Positions 42,327 to 51,131 of a stretch of DNA of 64,000 nucleotides are shown here, piece after piece. Where the stretch lies: assembly GCA_016704145.1 (NCBI GenBank), contig JADJAS010000002.1, positions 1-64,000 on the forward strand, in the 5' to 3' direction. This DNA comes from Rhodocyclaceae bacterium. GTDB taxonomy: Bacteria; Pseudomonadota; Gammaproteobacteria; Burkholderiales; Rhodocyclaceae. Below the pieces are notes generated by a model. That model saw only the letters and a program-made list of their open reading frames with translations, had not been told where the DNA came from and made no database searches. Made by a program: the position numbers and the translations under genes. Within the stretch, counting starts at the first letter, position 1; every line of letters starts with the position of its first letter.

Positions 42327-43252
42327 GGTGAGGCCTGGGCGACGAAGGCGTCCAGGATCTCGCCGGCCTCGGCCTGCCAGACGCCGGGCAGCGAGCCAAG
42401 GTAGTCGAGCACCGCTTCCACGTGCTTGATGCGATGGGGCTGGCCCATGACCCAGGGATGCAGCGACAGGCTGAGGATGCGGCCGCCCTGGCGAATGCTT
42501 TCGGCGAGCAGGAAGTCGGCCGCATCCATGACCTGCCGTGCCCAGGAGGCCTCCGAATGCTGGTTGTCCATGACCACGAAGCGATCTTCGATTTCCGTGG
42601 ACAAAGGTATTGCCCACAGATCGCCGCCGGCGGTGTGAAAGCGGTAGGGCAATTCGTCATTCACCCAGTCGCAGAAATAGCGAATGCCGGCCGCCTGCAG
42701 GAGGTCGGGTGTCTGCGCGCTCTCCAGCTTGCCGGGACTCAGCCAGCCGCGCGGCCCGTGGCCGAATGCCTGTTCGAGCCGATCCAGGGAACGGCGCACC
42801 AGTTCCCGTTCCGCGTCGGCGGCGAGACCGCCGGCATGAGGGGTGTCCATGCTCCACGAGTGGCCAAGAATCTCGTGGCCCCGTTCCCGCAGGGCGGCGG
42901 TCAGGTAGGGGTAGCGGTCGGCCAGTACCGCATTGACGGCGAAGGTTGGTCGGCACCGGTAACGGTCCAGGGCATCGAGCAAGCGCCAGACGCCGACCCG
43001 GTTGCCGTAGTCGCGCAGTGTGTAGTGCCGCAGGTCCGGATAGGGCATGGTCATCGAACCGGGCAGCTTGACCGGCTGGCCGGCCGGATTCATCGGGAAA
43101 TGTTGCAGGCTGACATTGATCCACAGGGCCAGGGTCTTGCCCTCGGGCCAGCGCACGGCCGGTCGGTCCACCAGCATGGACCAGTCGTAGCGGTCGTGGT
43201 CCATGCCGTGGCGGCGCATCGGGTATTGCAGAAAAGCCGGATCGAGCGGCAT
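42323..43252 (-). CDS. Polysaccharide-deacetylase-fold hydrolase 2 (imidase/allantoinase-like)
   Basis: A 309-residue NodB-fold protein: MPYPDLRHYTLRDYGNRVGVWRLLDALDRY, GHEILGHSWSMDTP, and a C-terminal HPWVMGQPHRIKH. This sort of sequence is closer to PuuE allantoinase and cyclic imide hydrolase than to sugar deacetylases, judged from the DYGNRVGVWRL block. It would open a cyclic amide/imide. Neighbours are another member of the same fold (3 bases upstream) and the lyase. Confidence 0.8.
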   Translation of the reverse strand: MPLDPAFLQYPMRRHGMDHDRYDWSMLVDRPAVRWPEGKTLALWINVSLQHFPMNPAGQPVKLPGSMTMPYPDLRHYTLRDYGNRVGVWRLLDALDRYRCRPTFAVNAVLADRYPYLTAALRERGHEILGHSWSMDTPHAGGLAADAERELVRRSLDRLEQAFGHGPRGWLSPGKLESAQTPDLLQAAGIRYFCDWVNDELPYRFHTAGGDLWAIPLSTEIEDRFVVMDNQHSEASWARQVMDAADFLLAESIRQGGRILSLSLHPWVMGQPHRIKHVEAVLDYLGSLPGVWQAEAGEILDAFVAQASP

Positions 43253-43255
43253 GGC

Positions 43256-44173
43256 TTAGCTCCCCGAAAGCTTCAGGTTGATATCGGCCATCGCGGCGTC
43301 GTGGTGATGCGCCAGATAGTATTCGGCGATCTCGCGTCCGGTGGTAATCCAGACATCCGCATGGCCGGTGATGTATTCCAGCGCTTCCTCGAATGCCTTC
43401 ATCCGGTGCGGGCAACTGACTTGATAGTTGTGCGTGGGCAGGCACATTACGGTGCCGGAGTTCGCGCCTTCCGCATAGAGACGGTCGAAGGCATCCTTGA
43501 TGATCTGGCCATACCGGCGCGGCTCGATCTTGTTGACTACATAGACGATGGTGTCGTTGAGCTCGAGAGAATAGGGGATCGAGACGAAGCGCCGACCGTT
43601 GCGAACGCGCACCGGCGTGGGTTGATCGTCGTGGAAGAGATCGCAGGTGTAGATGCCGCCGAGTTCCGCGAACAGGTCGATGGTGGTTTCGCTATGCGAC
43701 AGCGCCGGCGCCAGGTAGCCGGCGGGCCGACGGCCAACGGCTTGTTCGATCGCGTCCATGGATTCAGCGATCATGTCCCGCTCCTGCGCCTCGCTCATGC
43801 CGTATGTATAGCGCGTGTTGTAGATGCCGTGAGTGAAGAACTCCCAATCGCGCTCGCGACACTGGGCAATGATTTCCGGGTGGTGGGTGATCAGCGCGGT
43901 GGACAGCGATATGGAGCCGCGGATGCCGTACTTGTCGAGCAGTGTCATCTGACGCGCGTGGCCGACGCGATTGCCGTAGTCACGGATCGAGTAGCCCGGC
44001 ACGGCGGGATACGGATGCGGCCACGGCGTTCGTTGTGGATTGCGGGGAGGATCGAGCTCGTAAAATTCGATGTTGGGGGCGACCCAGAAGGCCAGGCGCG
44101 CCCCATTGGGCCAGGTGATCCTGGGCCGGTCCCGATAGGGCCAGTAGTCGTAGTAGCCGGTATCTTCTTTCAT
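43256..44173 (-). CDS. Polysaccharide-deacetylase-fold hydrolase 1 (imidase/allantoinase-like)
   Basis: A 305-residue protein started at MKEDTGYYDY (44,173). It shares RDYGNRVGHARQMTLLDKYGIRG, WEFFTHGIYNTRY and the HNYQVSCPHRMKAFEEAL region with its neighbour but is only distantly similar overall. A longer frame upstream lacks a binding site. The pair may form a heteromer or act on two related rings. Role as cyclic imide or ureide hydrolase is inferred from the fold relatives. Confidence 0.8.
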   Translation of the reverse strand: MKEDTGYYDYWPYRDRPRITWPNGARLAFWVAPNIEFYELDPPRNPQRTPWPHPYPAVPGYSIRDYGNRVGHARQMTLLDKYGIRGSISLSTALITHHPEIIAQCRERDWEFFTHGIYNTRYTYGMSEAQERDMIAESMDAIEQAVGRRPAGYLAPALSHSETTIDLFAELGGIYTCDLFHDDQPTPVRVRNGRRFVSIPYSLELNDTIVYVVNKIEPRRYGQIIKDAFDRLYAEGANSGTVMCLPTHNYQVSCPHRMKAFEEALEYITGHADVWITTGREIAEYYLAHHHDAAMADINLKLSGS

Positions 44174-44189
44174 GCAAGTCTCCTGGGCG

Positions 44190-44870
44190 TCACTGGTCCG
44201 CCGTGGCGATGCGCTGGTCGAGCCAGGCCAGAGTCTCGGCGACGTCAACCACGTCGGCATACTTGAGCACCAGGTCGGTGAGATCGGCAAAGTGGTAGCT
44301 TTCATGCTTGTCGGCGACACACTGCTCGGGAACGATGGTGCGATAGCCGCGCGAGAGCGAGTCCACCGCACCGGCCCGCACGCAGCCGGAGGTCGAGCCG
44401 CCCGTAATGATCACCGTGTCGACCTGGTGCCAGACCAGCAGCGATTGCAGCGGTGTCTCGAAGAAGGGTGAAGGCATGCGCTTGCAATAGACCAGATCGC
44501 GGTCGCGCCGGACATCGCAGCGTTCGTCGAACATGGCGCGACGGCTGCCGTGCTTGATGTTCTGCAGGGAGTCGGGCGTATCGGTGCGCGTACCCCAGAC
44601 GCCGGCATCCTCCCCGGACTCGGCATAGGCCACATGGGTCCAGATCACCGGCCAGCCTAGCCGGCGCATGCGCTCGGCGAGTTGATTGATGTACTCGATC
44701 TGGCGCGGGTCGGTCTCGTAGGCGGTCTTGAACTCCTCCGGGCGGGTATAGGCGCACTGGAGGTCGATGTTGACCAGGGCGGCCTTGGCGCCGTAGCCGA
44801 AGCGGGCGCGATTGGGATTGGCCTTCACGTCGAGCCAGATTTCGCGGGCGGTTTTGGCGGAATGTTCCAT
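44190..44870 (-). CDS. Isochorismatase-family hydrolase 2
   Basis: A 226-residue cysteine hydrolase. The triad is D36 (ALVNIDLQCAY), K130 (LVYCKRMPSPFF) and C163 (GGSTSGCVRAGAVD). I choose ATG 44,870, 4 bases after the ALDH stop; upstream codons are inside the ALDH gene. N-terminal residues up to 25 are longer than in nicotinamidase. In imide pathways an enzyme of this type cleaves the half-amide made by the imidase (as NicF on maleamate); the two deacetylase-fold genes directly downstream fit this. Inference only. Confidence 0.88.
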   Translation of the reverse strand: MEHSAKTAREIWLDVKANPNRARFGYGAKAALVNIDLQCAYTRPEEFKTAYETDPRQIEYINQLAERMRRLGWPVIWTHVAYAESGEDAGVWGTRTDTPDSLQNIKHGSRRAMFDERCDVRRDRDLVYCKRMPSPFFETPLQSLLVWHQVDTVIITGGSTSGCVRAGAVDSLSRGYRTIVPEQCVADKHESYHFADLTDLVLKYADVVDVAETLAWLDQRIATADQ

Positions 44871-44874
44871 GGTC

Positions 44875-46317
44875 TTATTCCTTGTCCATGACGGCATCGA
44901 CCGGGAACCACCAGGGCGACGGCGTGCCATCGTTGATGAGAAAAGCCTGTTGCCGATAGAAGCGAGGCAGGGATGCCGAGCCCATGCGCGAGCCGCCAAG
45001 GCCGGAATACTTGAAGGACTGCTTGGGCGCGTCGTAGACCATGGCCGTCAGGGCGGCGTCGTTAATCGAAATGGCACCGGCCTCCATCCGTGACGCGATG
45101 CGCCGGGCGCGCTCCAGATCACGGGAGAAGACGCAGCCGGACAGGCCGTAATCGCTGGCGTTGGCCAGGCGCACCGCCTCCGCTTCGGTCGCGAAGCGCA
45201 TCACCGGCAGCACGGCGGCGAAGGTCTCCTCCCGGACGATGGCCATGTCGTGGGTTGCGTCGACCAGGATGGTCGGCTGACACCAAGCGCCACCGCCGTG
45301 GCGAAGGACCCGGCCGCCGGTGACGGCGCGGGCGCCAGCGGCCTGGGCCTCGGCCAGATGGCGCTCGACGATCGGCACCTGAACGGCGGCGATGATCGGG
45401 CCGATTTCGCCCTGGTCGATGTCCGGCCAGCAGTGTTCGAGGCGACCCACCTGCGCGGCCAGGAGTTCGACGAAACGATCATGGATGGATTCATGCACGT
45501 AGCAGCGTTCGATGGACATGCAACTCTGGCCGGCGGCGCCCATCGAGCCCCAGGCAATGGCCCGTGCCGCGAGCGCCAGGTCGGCATCGGCGCAGACGAT
45601 GGCGGCGTCCTTGCCGCCCAGTTCCAGATGCGCCGGGATGAACGCATCCGCGGCGAGCTTGGCCACCTGCCGGCCGGTCCGCACACTCCCGGTAAAGCAA
45701 ATCACGTCGCTGTTGCGGATCAGCGCTTCCCCGGTGGTGCCCGGCCCGGTGACGATCTGTAGCACATCGGCGAGTCCCGGCACCTGGTCGATGGCGGTGC
45801 GCAGCGCCGGCACGAAGCGCGGTGTCGCTTCCGACGGCTTGATCAGCACGGCGCAGCCGGCGGCGAGGGCGGGGATGGCGTCGATCAGCGACAGGATCAG
45901 GGGAAAGTTCCAGGGGCTGATGATGCCGGCGACCGGGTAGGGGCGACGATGTTCCTCGATCAGCACATGGCCGATGCGCGAACGACGTCTAGGGGTCTCG
46001 GCCAGCAGTTGTGGCGCCTCCTCCAGCCAGCGATCGATGATCCGCTGCACGGCGTCGACCTCCATGGCCGATTCCTTGCGGCGGCCGGTATCGGCGGCGA
46101 TGGCATCGGTCAAGGCCGGCTTGGCCGTGGCCAGGGCGGCGCCGAGCGCACGGATCGAGGCCAGCCGCTCGGCGACCGGTGCCGCGGCCCAGGCCGGCTG
46201 TTTGGCGCGCAATTTTTCGGCGGCGGCGGCGACCCCGCCGGCGTCGACCACGGGCATGTCGTAGTCCAGCGCACCGGTGCGCGGGTTACGAGAGGGTAGC
46301 AGGGTTGGGTCAGGCAT
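44875..46317 (-). CDS. Aldehyde dehydrogenase
   Basis: A 480-residue NAD(P)-dependent aldehyde dehydrogenase. Visible are the proton-abstracting Glu in HLELGGKDAAIV, catalytic Cys in GAAGQSCMSIERCYV, the NAD loop FTGSVRTGRQVAK, and SPWNFPLILSL. Similar to succinate-semialdehyde/coniferyl-aldehyde enzymes. It oxidises an aldehyde intermediate of the pathway; substrate unknown. Its start lies 8 bases inside the nitrilase-like gene. Confidence 0.92.
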   Translation of the reverse strand: MPDPTLLPSRNPRTGALDYDMPVVDAGGVAAAAEKLRAKQPAWAAAPVAERLASIRALGAALATAKPALTDAIAADTGRRKESAMEVDAVQRIIDRWLEEAPQLLAETPRRRSRIGHVLIEEHRRPYPVAGIISPWNFPLILSLIDAIPALAAGCAVLIKPSEATPRFVPALRTAIDQVPGLADVLQIVTGPGTTGEALIRNSDVICFTGSVRTGRQVAKLAADAFIPAHLELGGKDAAIVCADADLALAARAIAWGSMGAAGQSCMSIERCYVHESIHDRFVELLAAQVGRLEHCWPDIDQGEIGPIIAAVQVPIVERHLAEAQAAGARAVTGGRVLRHGGGAWCQPTILVDATHDMAIVREETFAAVLPVMRFATEAEAVRLANASDYGLSGCVFSRDLERARRIASRMEAGAISINDAALTAMVYDAPKQSFKYSGLGGSRMGSASLPRFYRQQAFLINDGTPSPWWFPVDAVMDKE

Positions 46318-47365
46318 CGCGGAATATCCCCCGGGCGATCAACGCATCAATCACGGCACGCTGGGTCGCGGCAAGTTGGCTCCGTTCCGGCACCGCGATC
46401 CGCCCCTGGGCATCGAGCATGCCATTGGGTGGGTGGATGCTGCCGCTGTAGGTCTTGGCGAAGAGTTCGAGGCGCAGTCTGGACAGTGTGTTGCCCATGC
46501 CCGGCGTCAGGCGTTGCCGGCGCAGTGCGGCAACATCGATGAGCGCATTGGCGGCCATGGATTCCCCCGACCCGGCCTCGGCGAGGACTTCACCCTTGTA
46601 ATCGACCAGCTTGGACATGCCAGTGGTCGAATCGGTTGGAAAGTCGCCACCGAATATCCCGCCGGTATTGGCGGATACCACGTAGGCGCAGTTCTCGTAG
46701 GCGCGAGCGCGCTTGGCGATGTCCTTGGGCGTCAGGCGCGGGCTCGCCACTTCGCTCGATGAGTGTAGCAGCACCTCGGCGCCGCGCAGGGCCAGGGCCC
46801 GTGCGATCTCGGGATAGACGATTTCCTCCGAGGCGATGCAGGCGAGTCGCCCCAGCGGCGTGTCCGCCACCGGGAAGAGCGCGTCGGGGCCGTAGACTTC
46901 CAGGTAGCGGTCGAGCAGGTCGTGGGGTGTCGGCGCGAATAACGAAACCAGCCGCCGGTAGCGCAGCACTAGGCGGCCCTGGTCGTCGAAGAGGAAACTG
47001 GCCTGGAAATAGATGCCCGGAAAGTGCGGATCGGTTTCGTAGGCATTGCCAGAAATATACAAGCCGAGTTCCCGGGCGATTTCGCCCATGCGGCGATACT
47101 CGGCGCCGTCGGGAGCCAGCGCGGCCTTCTCGGCCCAACCGGGGAGGCTTTCGCCGAGCGGATAGCCGGTCAGGAAGTACTCGGGCAGCACCACGAGGCG
47201 CAGTGCGGGGCCGATGAAAGCGCGGCTGGCGGCGATCTGCCGGGCAACGCGTTCCAGGCTGGCGAGCATCGCCGCGCGCGCGGAAGCGCTCTCCGCACAT
47301 CGATTGACGGTATGGCAAGCGGTTTGGAGGGCGAGGGCGACATAGGGGACGGGCGTAGCGTTCAT
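46310..47365 (-). CDS. Nitrilase-superfamily C-N hydrolase
   Basis: A 351-residue cytoplasmic member. Glu is in VVLPEYFLTGYP and Cys in RLACIASEEIVYPE; the usual Lys position reads YRRLVSLF, with Arg. The start at 47,365 overlaps the DUF1330 stop by 4 bases; the upstream part of the frame lies in another gene. It is distantly related to the exported protein at 24,941, which has lost the Cys, and both share the odd LFAPTPHDL/FTTTIYDVYDRY-type insert before the Cys. It hydrolyses an amide or nitrile if the Arg is tolerated. Confidence 0.82.
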   Translation of the reverse strand: MNATPVPYVALALQTACHTVNRCAESASARAAMLASLERVARQIAASRAFIGPALRLVVLPEYFLTGYPLGESLPGWAEKAALAPDGAEYRRMGEIARELGLYISGNAYETDPHFPGIYFQASFLFDDQGRLVLRYRRLVSLFAPTPHDLLDRYLEVYGPDALFPVADTPLGRLACIASEEIVYPEIARALALRGAEVLLHSSSEVASPRLTPKDIAKRARAYENCAYVVSANTGGIFGGDFPTDSTTGMSKLVDYKGEVLAEAGSGESMAANALIDVAALRRQRLTPGMGNTLSRLRLELFAKTYSGSIHPPNGMLDAQGRIAVPERSQLAATQRAVIDALIARGIFRDA

Positions 47366-47658
47366 GCGGCCTCCAAGCCATCGAGCAACTTGACGTCGAA
47401 TGCGCCGGTGCCGATGCGCAAGGTCTTGATCTCGGCATACTCCGGCGAGTTCCAGAAACGCAGGGCGGTAGCCCGGTCGGGCCATTCGGAAATGACGGTA
47501 CTGAGATCGGATTCAGCGCCCTCGAGTTGCAGCGGCTGGCCGCCCAGCACCCGGTAGCGGCCGCCGAAGCGCGCGACGAGGGCGGCTGCCCGTTGTGCGT
47601 AATCCCGAAAACGCACCGGGTCGGTGAGGCGCGCCTGGATCAGCAGGTAGGCAGGCAT
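47362..47658 (-). CDS. DUF1330 protein
   Basis: A 98-residue ferredoxin-like-fold protein: MPAYLLIQARLTDPVRFRDYAQRA at the N-terminus and RFWNSPEYAEIKTLR, the standard DUF1330 pattern. Start at 47,658, 5 bases after the upstream stop. Such small dimeric alpha-beta barrel proteins often accompany catabolic operons. Their reaction is not known to me. It is coupled to the nitrilase-like gene by overlap. Confidence 0.85.
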   Translation of the reverse strand: MPAYLLIQARLTDPVRFRDYAQRAAALVARFGGRYRVLGGQPLQLEGAESDLSTVISEWPDRATALRFWNSPEYAEIKTLRIGTGAFDVKLLDGLEAA

Positions 47659-47663
47659 GACGT

Positions 47664-48386
47664 TCAGGCCGGATCGGTGACCAACTCGGTCAGCTCGTAG
47701 TAGGTCTGCATGTAGCCGCCGACACCGCCTTTCAGAAAGATGTAGTGGCCGTCGTCGGTGCACCAGACATCGTAGGGCGGATGTTCCTCGGGAAGCTGTC
47801 CGGCCGTGTCGACGTAGCGGAAATGCAAAGCGTCGAAGCGACCGGCGGCGACGCTGACTTGCTCCCGGCCGACGAACTCGAGGCCGAAACCGAGGCTGAA
47901 GAGCATCGGTCCGGTGGCGCCGCGATGATCGGGCGAGGTGAGCATGAGATTGGGGAAGAACTGCCGGCCCGGGCCTTGCGCGAGGTCGTAAATCCGCAGG
48001 CACAGAGCGTCGCCACAGATGGGATGCGCCCCCAGCCAGCGGACCCGGCCGGCGAGATCGATGCGCTGGCTGATCCGGCCGTCGCGTCGGTTGATGGTCT
48101 CGCATTCGGCGATGCCGGGCGCAAAACGCATCAGGCCGGTGCCCTCGTAGCGATCGCCCACGGTCAGGCGCACGCTGCAGTCGAGGGGGTACCACTCGGC
48201 GTCGAGCGCCATGACCACGTCGCGTATCACATTGGGTTCGTCGTCGATCTCGCTGTGGGCGTGCACCACGCGGGTGCCGTCCGCCTGGTCGGTGACGATG
48301 AAGTATTCGCGGCCGCGGACTTGGCCGAGACGCTCCGGTTTGGTGCTGGTATAGCGTATGGTGCCGCGCAGGGTCTTGTGTTTCAT
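47664..48386 (-). CDS. Unrecognised conserved-looking protein, 240 aa
   Basis: No family is recognised. It is rich in beta strands and has two Cys and many His/Asp/Tyr (HPICGDALCLRIYDL, then LHFRYVDTAGQLPEEHPPYDVW, DGHYIFLKGGVGGYMQTYYELTEL). No signal peptide or membrane segment. Length and strand pattern suggest a beta-barrel or lipocalin-like binding protein. Part of the long operon between the membrane pair and DUF1330. Confidence 0.75.
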   Translation of the reverse strand: MKHKTLRGTIRYTSTKPERLGQVRGREYFIVTDQADGTRVVHAHSEIDDEPNVIRDVVMALDAEWYPLDCSVRLTVGDRYEGTGLMRFAPGIAECETINRRDGRISQRIDLAGRVRWLGAHPICGDALCLRIYDLAQGPGRQFFPNLMLTSPDHRGATGPMLFSLGFGLEFVGREQVSVAAGRFDALHFRYVDTAGQLPEEHPPYDVWCTDDGHYIFLKGGVGGYMQTYYELTELVTDPA

Positions 48387-48413
48387 TTCTCGATCAACCA
48401 GGTAGGAGTGCGC

Positions 48414-49097
48414 TTAGGGAAGAAGGTGGATGCCGAGGGCGGCATTGGTCAGCAGGGTCAGCCAGATCAGCGCCACCCAACCGCGGCAGCGGCGCAGGGC
48501 ATCCTCCAGCGCCAGCGAGGTATCCCGCCGCGCCGGAGCGCCCGGAGCGGCTTCGGCCTGGCTCGCGAGTTCCGCGAGCGCCCTTGGGAAATGCGCCAGT
48601 GCACGCCTGACGGCAAGACCGGCGATGACCGCGACATCGAAAACCAGGAGTTTGATCGCTACCCAGGTGCTGTCGCCCGTGCCGGAGGCAAGCACCGTAA
48701 AGGCGAACATCGCCAGGCCGACCGCGACCAATTGTCGGAACCAGCGGTCGATACGCTCCAGGCGCGCACTGTTCGTTCGCCCTCTGCAATGGTGCGCGCT
48801 CCAGGCAAGCGCGAGCCAGAAGACGGCGAGCGTCCAAACTGCGGCCACCGCCATGGGCGATACGATCAGCCGACCTTGTAGCGCCGCGAGGTTGACGCCG
48901 GTCGCCAGCGCGAGCGGCATGCACAGGCGCGGCACAGTATCGATGGCCAGCATGATGCGCGCGGAAGTCAGCCGTGGCGACGCGCCGAGATCGCCGCGCA
49001 TCACCCAACGGCTGGCGTAGTAGGTGCCCAGATCCCCGCCCAGCCAATAAACGAAGAGCAGCAGGTGGGCAAATTTCAGCCCGAGCACGATACTCAT
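48414..49097 (-). CDS. Membrane protein, paralog of the next gene
   Basis: A 227-residue protein with about five hydrophobic segments (LKFAHLLLFVYWLGG, LCMPLALATGVNLAAL, VAAVWTLAVFWLALAW, LVAVGLAMFAFTVLA, GWVALIWLTLLTNAALG). The first segment has a His followed by YWLGG, as in the neighbour (WLHIIAMVYWLGG), so the two are a tandem duplicate or a heterodimer. The His could bind haem or copper as in CopD-like proteins. No substrate known. Confidence 0.75.
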   Translation of the reverse strand: MSIVLGLKFAHLLLFVYWLGGDLGTYYASRWVMRGDLGASPRLTSARIMLAIDTVPRLCMPLALATGVNLAALQGRLIVSPMAVAAVWTLAVFWLALAWSAHHCRGRTNSARLERIDRWFRQLVAVGLAMFAFTVLASGTGDSTWVAIKLLVFDVAVIAGLAVRRALAHFPRALAELASQAEAAPGAPARRDTSLALEDALRRCRGWVALIWLTLLTNAALGIHLLP

Positions 49098-49117
49098 TCA
49101 TGCGTTGTCGACACTGC

Positions 49118-49798
49118 CTAGAACGGCTTGACCGCCCCAAAGAAGGCGACTGTGGCGATCAGTATCCAATAGACATAGGCGATGCGCCGACCGAAGCGGA
49201 TCGACTTGTCCAGCGTCGCCTCCACTTTGGCGTCCGGACCCTTTGCCAGTATGCGGAAAAGCGTGGTCCATTCGCGCATGATGAAGCGCAGCTTGAGACC
49301 GATGATCAGGGTCAGCGAATACACCAAGACCTTTGCCGAGAACCAGCGCTGACCCTCGTCGCCGGCAAAGGGACCATAGCCCGCCAGCGAGGACGCCGCG
49401 GCCAGGAACAGGGTCGGAATGAGGATGAAGCGGATCGATTCGTCGATCTTGGTCAGCGCGATGCCGCGATCGGTCTCGCGGAAGATGAAGGCCGACCAGC
49501 ATAGCGCGAGCCAGGACAGGCCCAGGATCCAGATGACGGCGATCCAGATGCCGCCGAACGGCTGGACATTCCACAGGTGCCCCATGTGCAGACCGAGCGG
49601 CAGGAGCAGGATGATGCCGCTGCGGGCAAGAATGTCGATGCGATATGCCGTCTCCATGTGGCGCCTGCGCTCTTCCATGGACAGACGCCGGTTGATGACG
49701 TTGTACGACGTCTGAAACACCCCCCACTCACCACCGAGCCAATAGACCATGGCGATGATGTGCAGCCAGCGCAGAACCGCCAGTTCGCTGATTTCCAT
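49118..49798 (-). CDS. Membrane protein, first of a pair
   Basis: A 226-residue protein with several membrane segments. N-terminal LRWLHIIAMVYWLGGEWGVFQTSYNVINRRLSM carries the His-x-x-x-x-x-Y-W-L-G-G motif shared with the downstream gene; another His is in GLHMGHLWNVQPFGG. It probably forms a complex with its paralog in the inner membrane. Families with such histidines include CopD/DUF2269-like proteins; assignment is not secure. Confidence 0.75.
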   Translation of the reverse strand: MEISELAVLRWLHIIAMVYWLGGEWGVFQTSYNVINRRLSMEERRRHMETAYRIDILARSGIILLLPLGLHMGHLWNVQPFGGIWIAVIWILGLSWLALCWSAFIFRETDRGIALTKIDESIRFILIPTLFLAAASSLAGYGPFAGDEGQRWFSAKVLVYSLTLIIGLKLRFIMREWTTLFRILAKGPDAKVEATLDKSIRFGRRIAYVYWILIATVAFFGAVKPF

Positions 49799-49814
49799 GA
49801 AGTTCTCCGCCGGA

Positions 49815-50822
49815 TCAATGGTCGTGGTCGTGTGCTTTGTCGTCGCCGTGGTGGTGCTGGCCGTGCTGGCCGTGGCTATGGGCGAAAGGCTTGTTCTTGT
49901 CGGGCTGTACGGATCGATACTTGCGGGAGCCGCCGATCCTCTGCATGGTGTCCTCGAAGTCCTCCGGCCCGTGCGGATGGTTGTGGCCGTGCTGCACGAT
50001 CCAGCGGTACAGCAAGGGATCCCGCTCGGCGGTGCGCGCGGCGGCGCGGGCCTGATTCTCCTCGACGGTGCTCCACGGGTTGTAGTGGAAGTGATTGAAG
50101 AGCTTCGAGTCGGTGCGGCCGAGCGCGATACAGCCCAGTTCGCTGGCGAAGGCGCCGTGGTTGATGTACGCCGGACGCCAGAAATACCCGCCGGTGGGCA
50201 CCGTGCCGAACTGCATCATCCAGGAATCACCCCAGAGGTGATAGGACTCCTCGGCGCAATCGTGATAGGAAATGTTGTCCTGCCAGAAATGCGGCGTCAT
50301 GCAGTACAGGAAGGTCAGCGCGTGCGAGCGGTCGTTGAAATTGAGCAACTTGATCAGGCAGCCCGAGGCCACGTTGGGCTTGGTGACGTTGCCGAGCGCC
50401 CAGGGAATGTCGTTGTACGAATCGGTCTCGTGGTAGCGATCGGTGCGGGCATCGGGGTGATGTGTGTCGGATTCCACCAAGCTGGGTTCGCCGGTGTTGT
50501 ACATCATGAGCAGCAGGCAACCCTGGGCGCTGCGCCAAGCCGGCATGGCATGGCCGGCGGGCACGAAGAAGTAGTGTCCCTTGCCGACCGTTTTGTCGCC
50601 AACCTGCAATTCGCCTTCGATGACCAATAGCTCCAGTTCCGACCACGAGAACCCCGGCTTTTGTGCATAGCCACCGTCGAGCTTAACCGTCATGGTGCAG
50701 GCGCCGGTGTCCGTGTCCAGACTGAGCATCTTGTAGTGCATGCCGCCGCCGAAGCCTTTCAGCTTCATGGGTTTGAACGGGACGTCACGGTCGCAGAAGG
50801 GTTCGATATGAGGGCGTGCCAT
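49815..50822 (-). CDS. Bicupin-like protein with histidine-rich tail
   Basis: A 335-residue protein, two cupin-like halves: first half WSELELLVIEGELQVGDKTVGKGHYFFVPAGHAMPAW, second half with H...E pairs (HDCAEESYHLWGDSWMMQFG, GGYFWRPAYINHGAFASE). The C-terminal 30 residues are His/Asp rich (HSHGQHGQHHHGDD), a likely metal reservoir. Start has AGGAGC 7 bases upstream. It may be a metal-dependent dioxygenase or isomerase. Confidence 0.8.
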   Translation of the reverse strand: MARPHIEPFCDRDVPFKPMKLKGFGGGMHYKMLSLDTDTGACTMTVKLDGGYAQKPGFSWSELELLVIEGELQVGDKTVGKGHYFFVPAGHAMPAWRSAQGCLLLMMYNTGEPSLVESDTHHPDARTDRYHETDSYNDIPWALGNVTKPNVASGCLIKLLNFNDRSHALTFLYCMTPHFWQDNISYHDCAEESYHLWGDSWMMQFGTVPTGGYFWRPAYINHGAFASELGCIALGRTDSKLFNHFHYNPWSTVEENQARAAARTAERDPLLYRWIVQHGHNHPHGPEDFEDTMQRIGGSRKYRSVQPDKNKPFAHSHGQHGQHHHGDDKAHDHDH

Positions 50823-50843
50823 GTTTTGCTCCTGGCGTGAAAG

Positions 50844-51110
50844 TCAGTAAACGACCTTGTGGGGGCGGTCGGGGCGCAGCGGGATGTCCTCGTGTTGGAT
50901 CTTGACGCGCATGTCGCCATCCACGTTGAAGCCCCGCGTCTGAATGCGATCCAGGAACTCGGCGTACCAGCGCTCCCGGGTCGGCGCCAGTTCCTCCATG
51001 GCCTTGACAATGGCTTGGTAGCGCAGTTGCTGCTCGGCGATTTCTTCGTCAAGCCACTGCCGCTCCTCCTTGTTGCGTTGGTGTGGGATGAATAGATTCT
51101 GAAAGCTCAT
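50844..51110 (-). CDS. Small unrecognised protein next to bicupin
   Basis: An 88-residue protein, charged and helical (NKEERQWLDEEIAEQQLRYQAIVKAMEEL), with the end HEDIPLRPDRPHKVVY. It lies 21 bases before the cupin gene. Its composition suggests a helical subunit or partner. No family recognised. Confidence 0.65.
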   Translation of the reverse strand: MSFQNLFIPHQRNKEERQWLDEEIAEQQLRYQAIVKAMEELAPTRERWYAEFLDRIQTRGFNVDGDMRVKIQHEDIPLRPDRPHKVVY

Positions 51111-51131
51111 GTGCTCGACTCCTGTGCGGAT

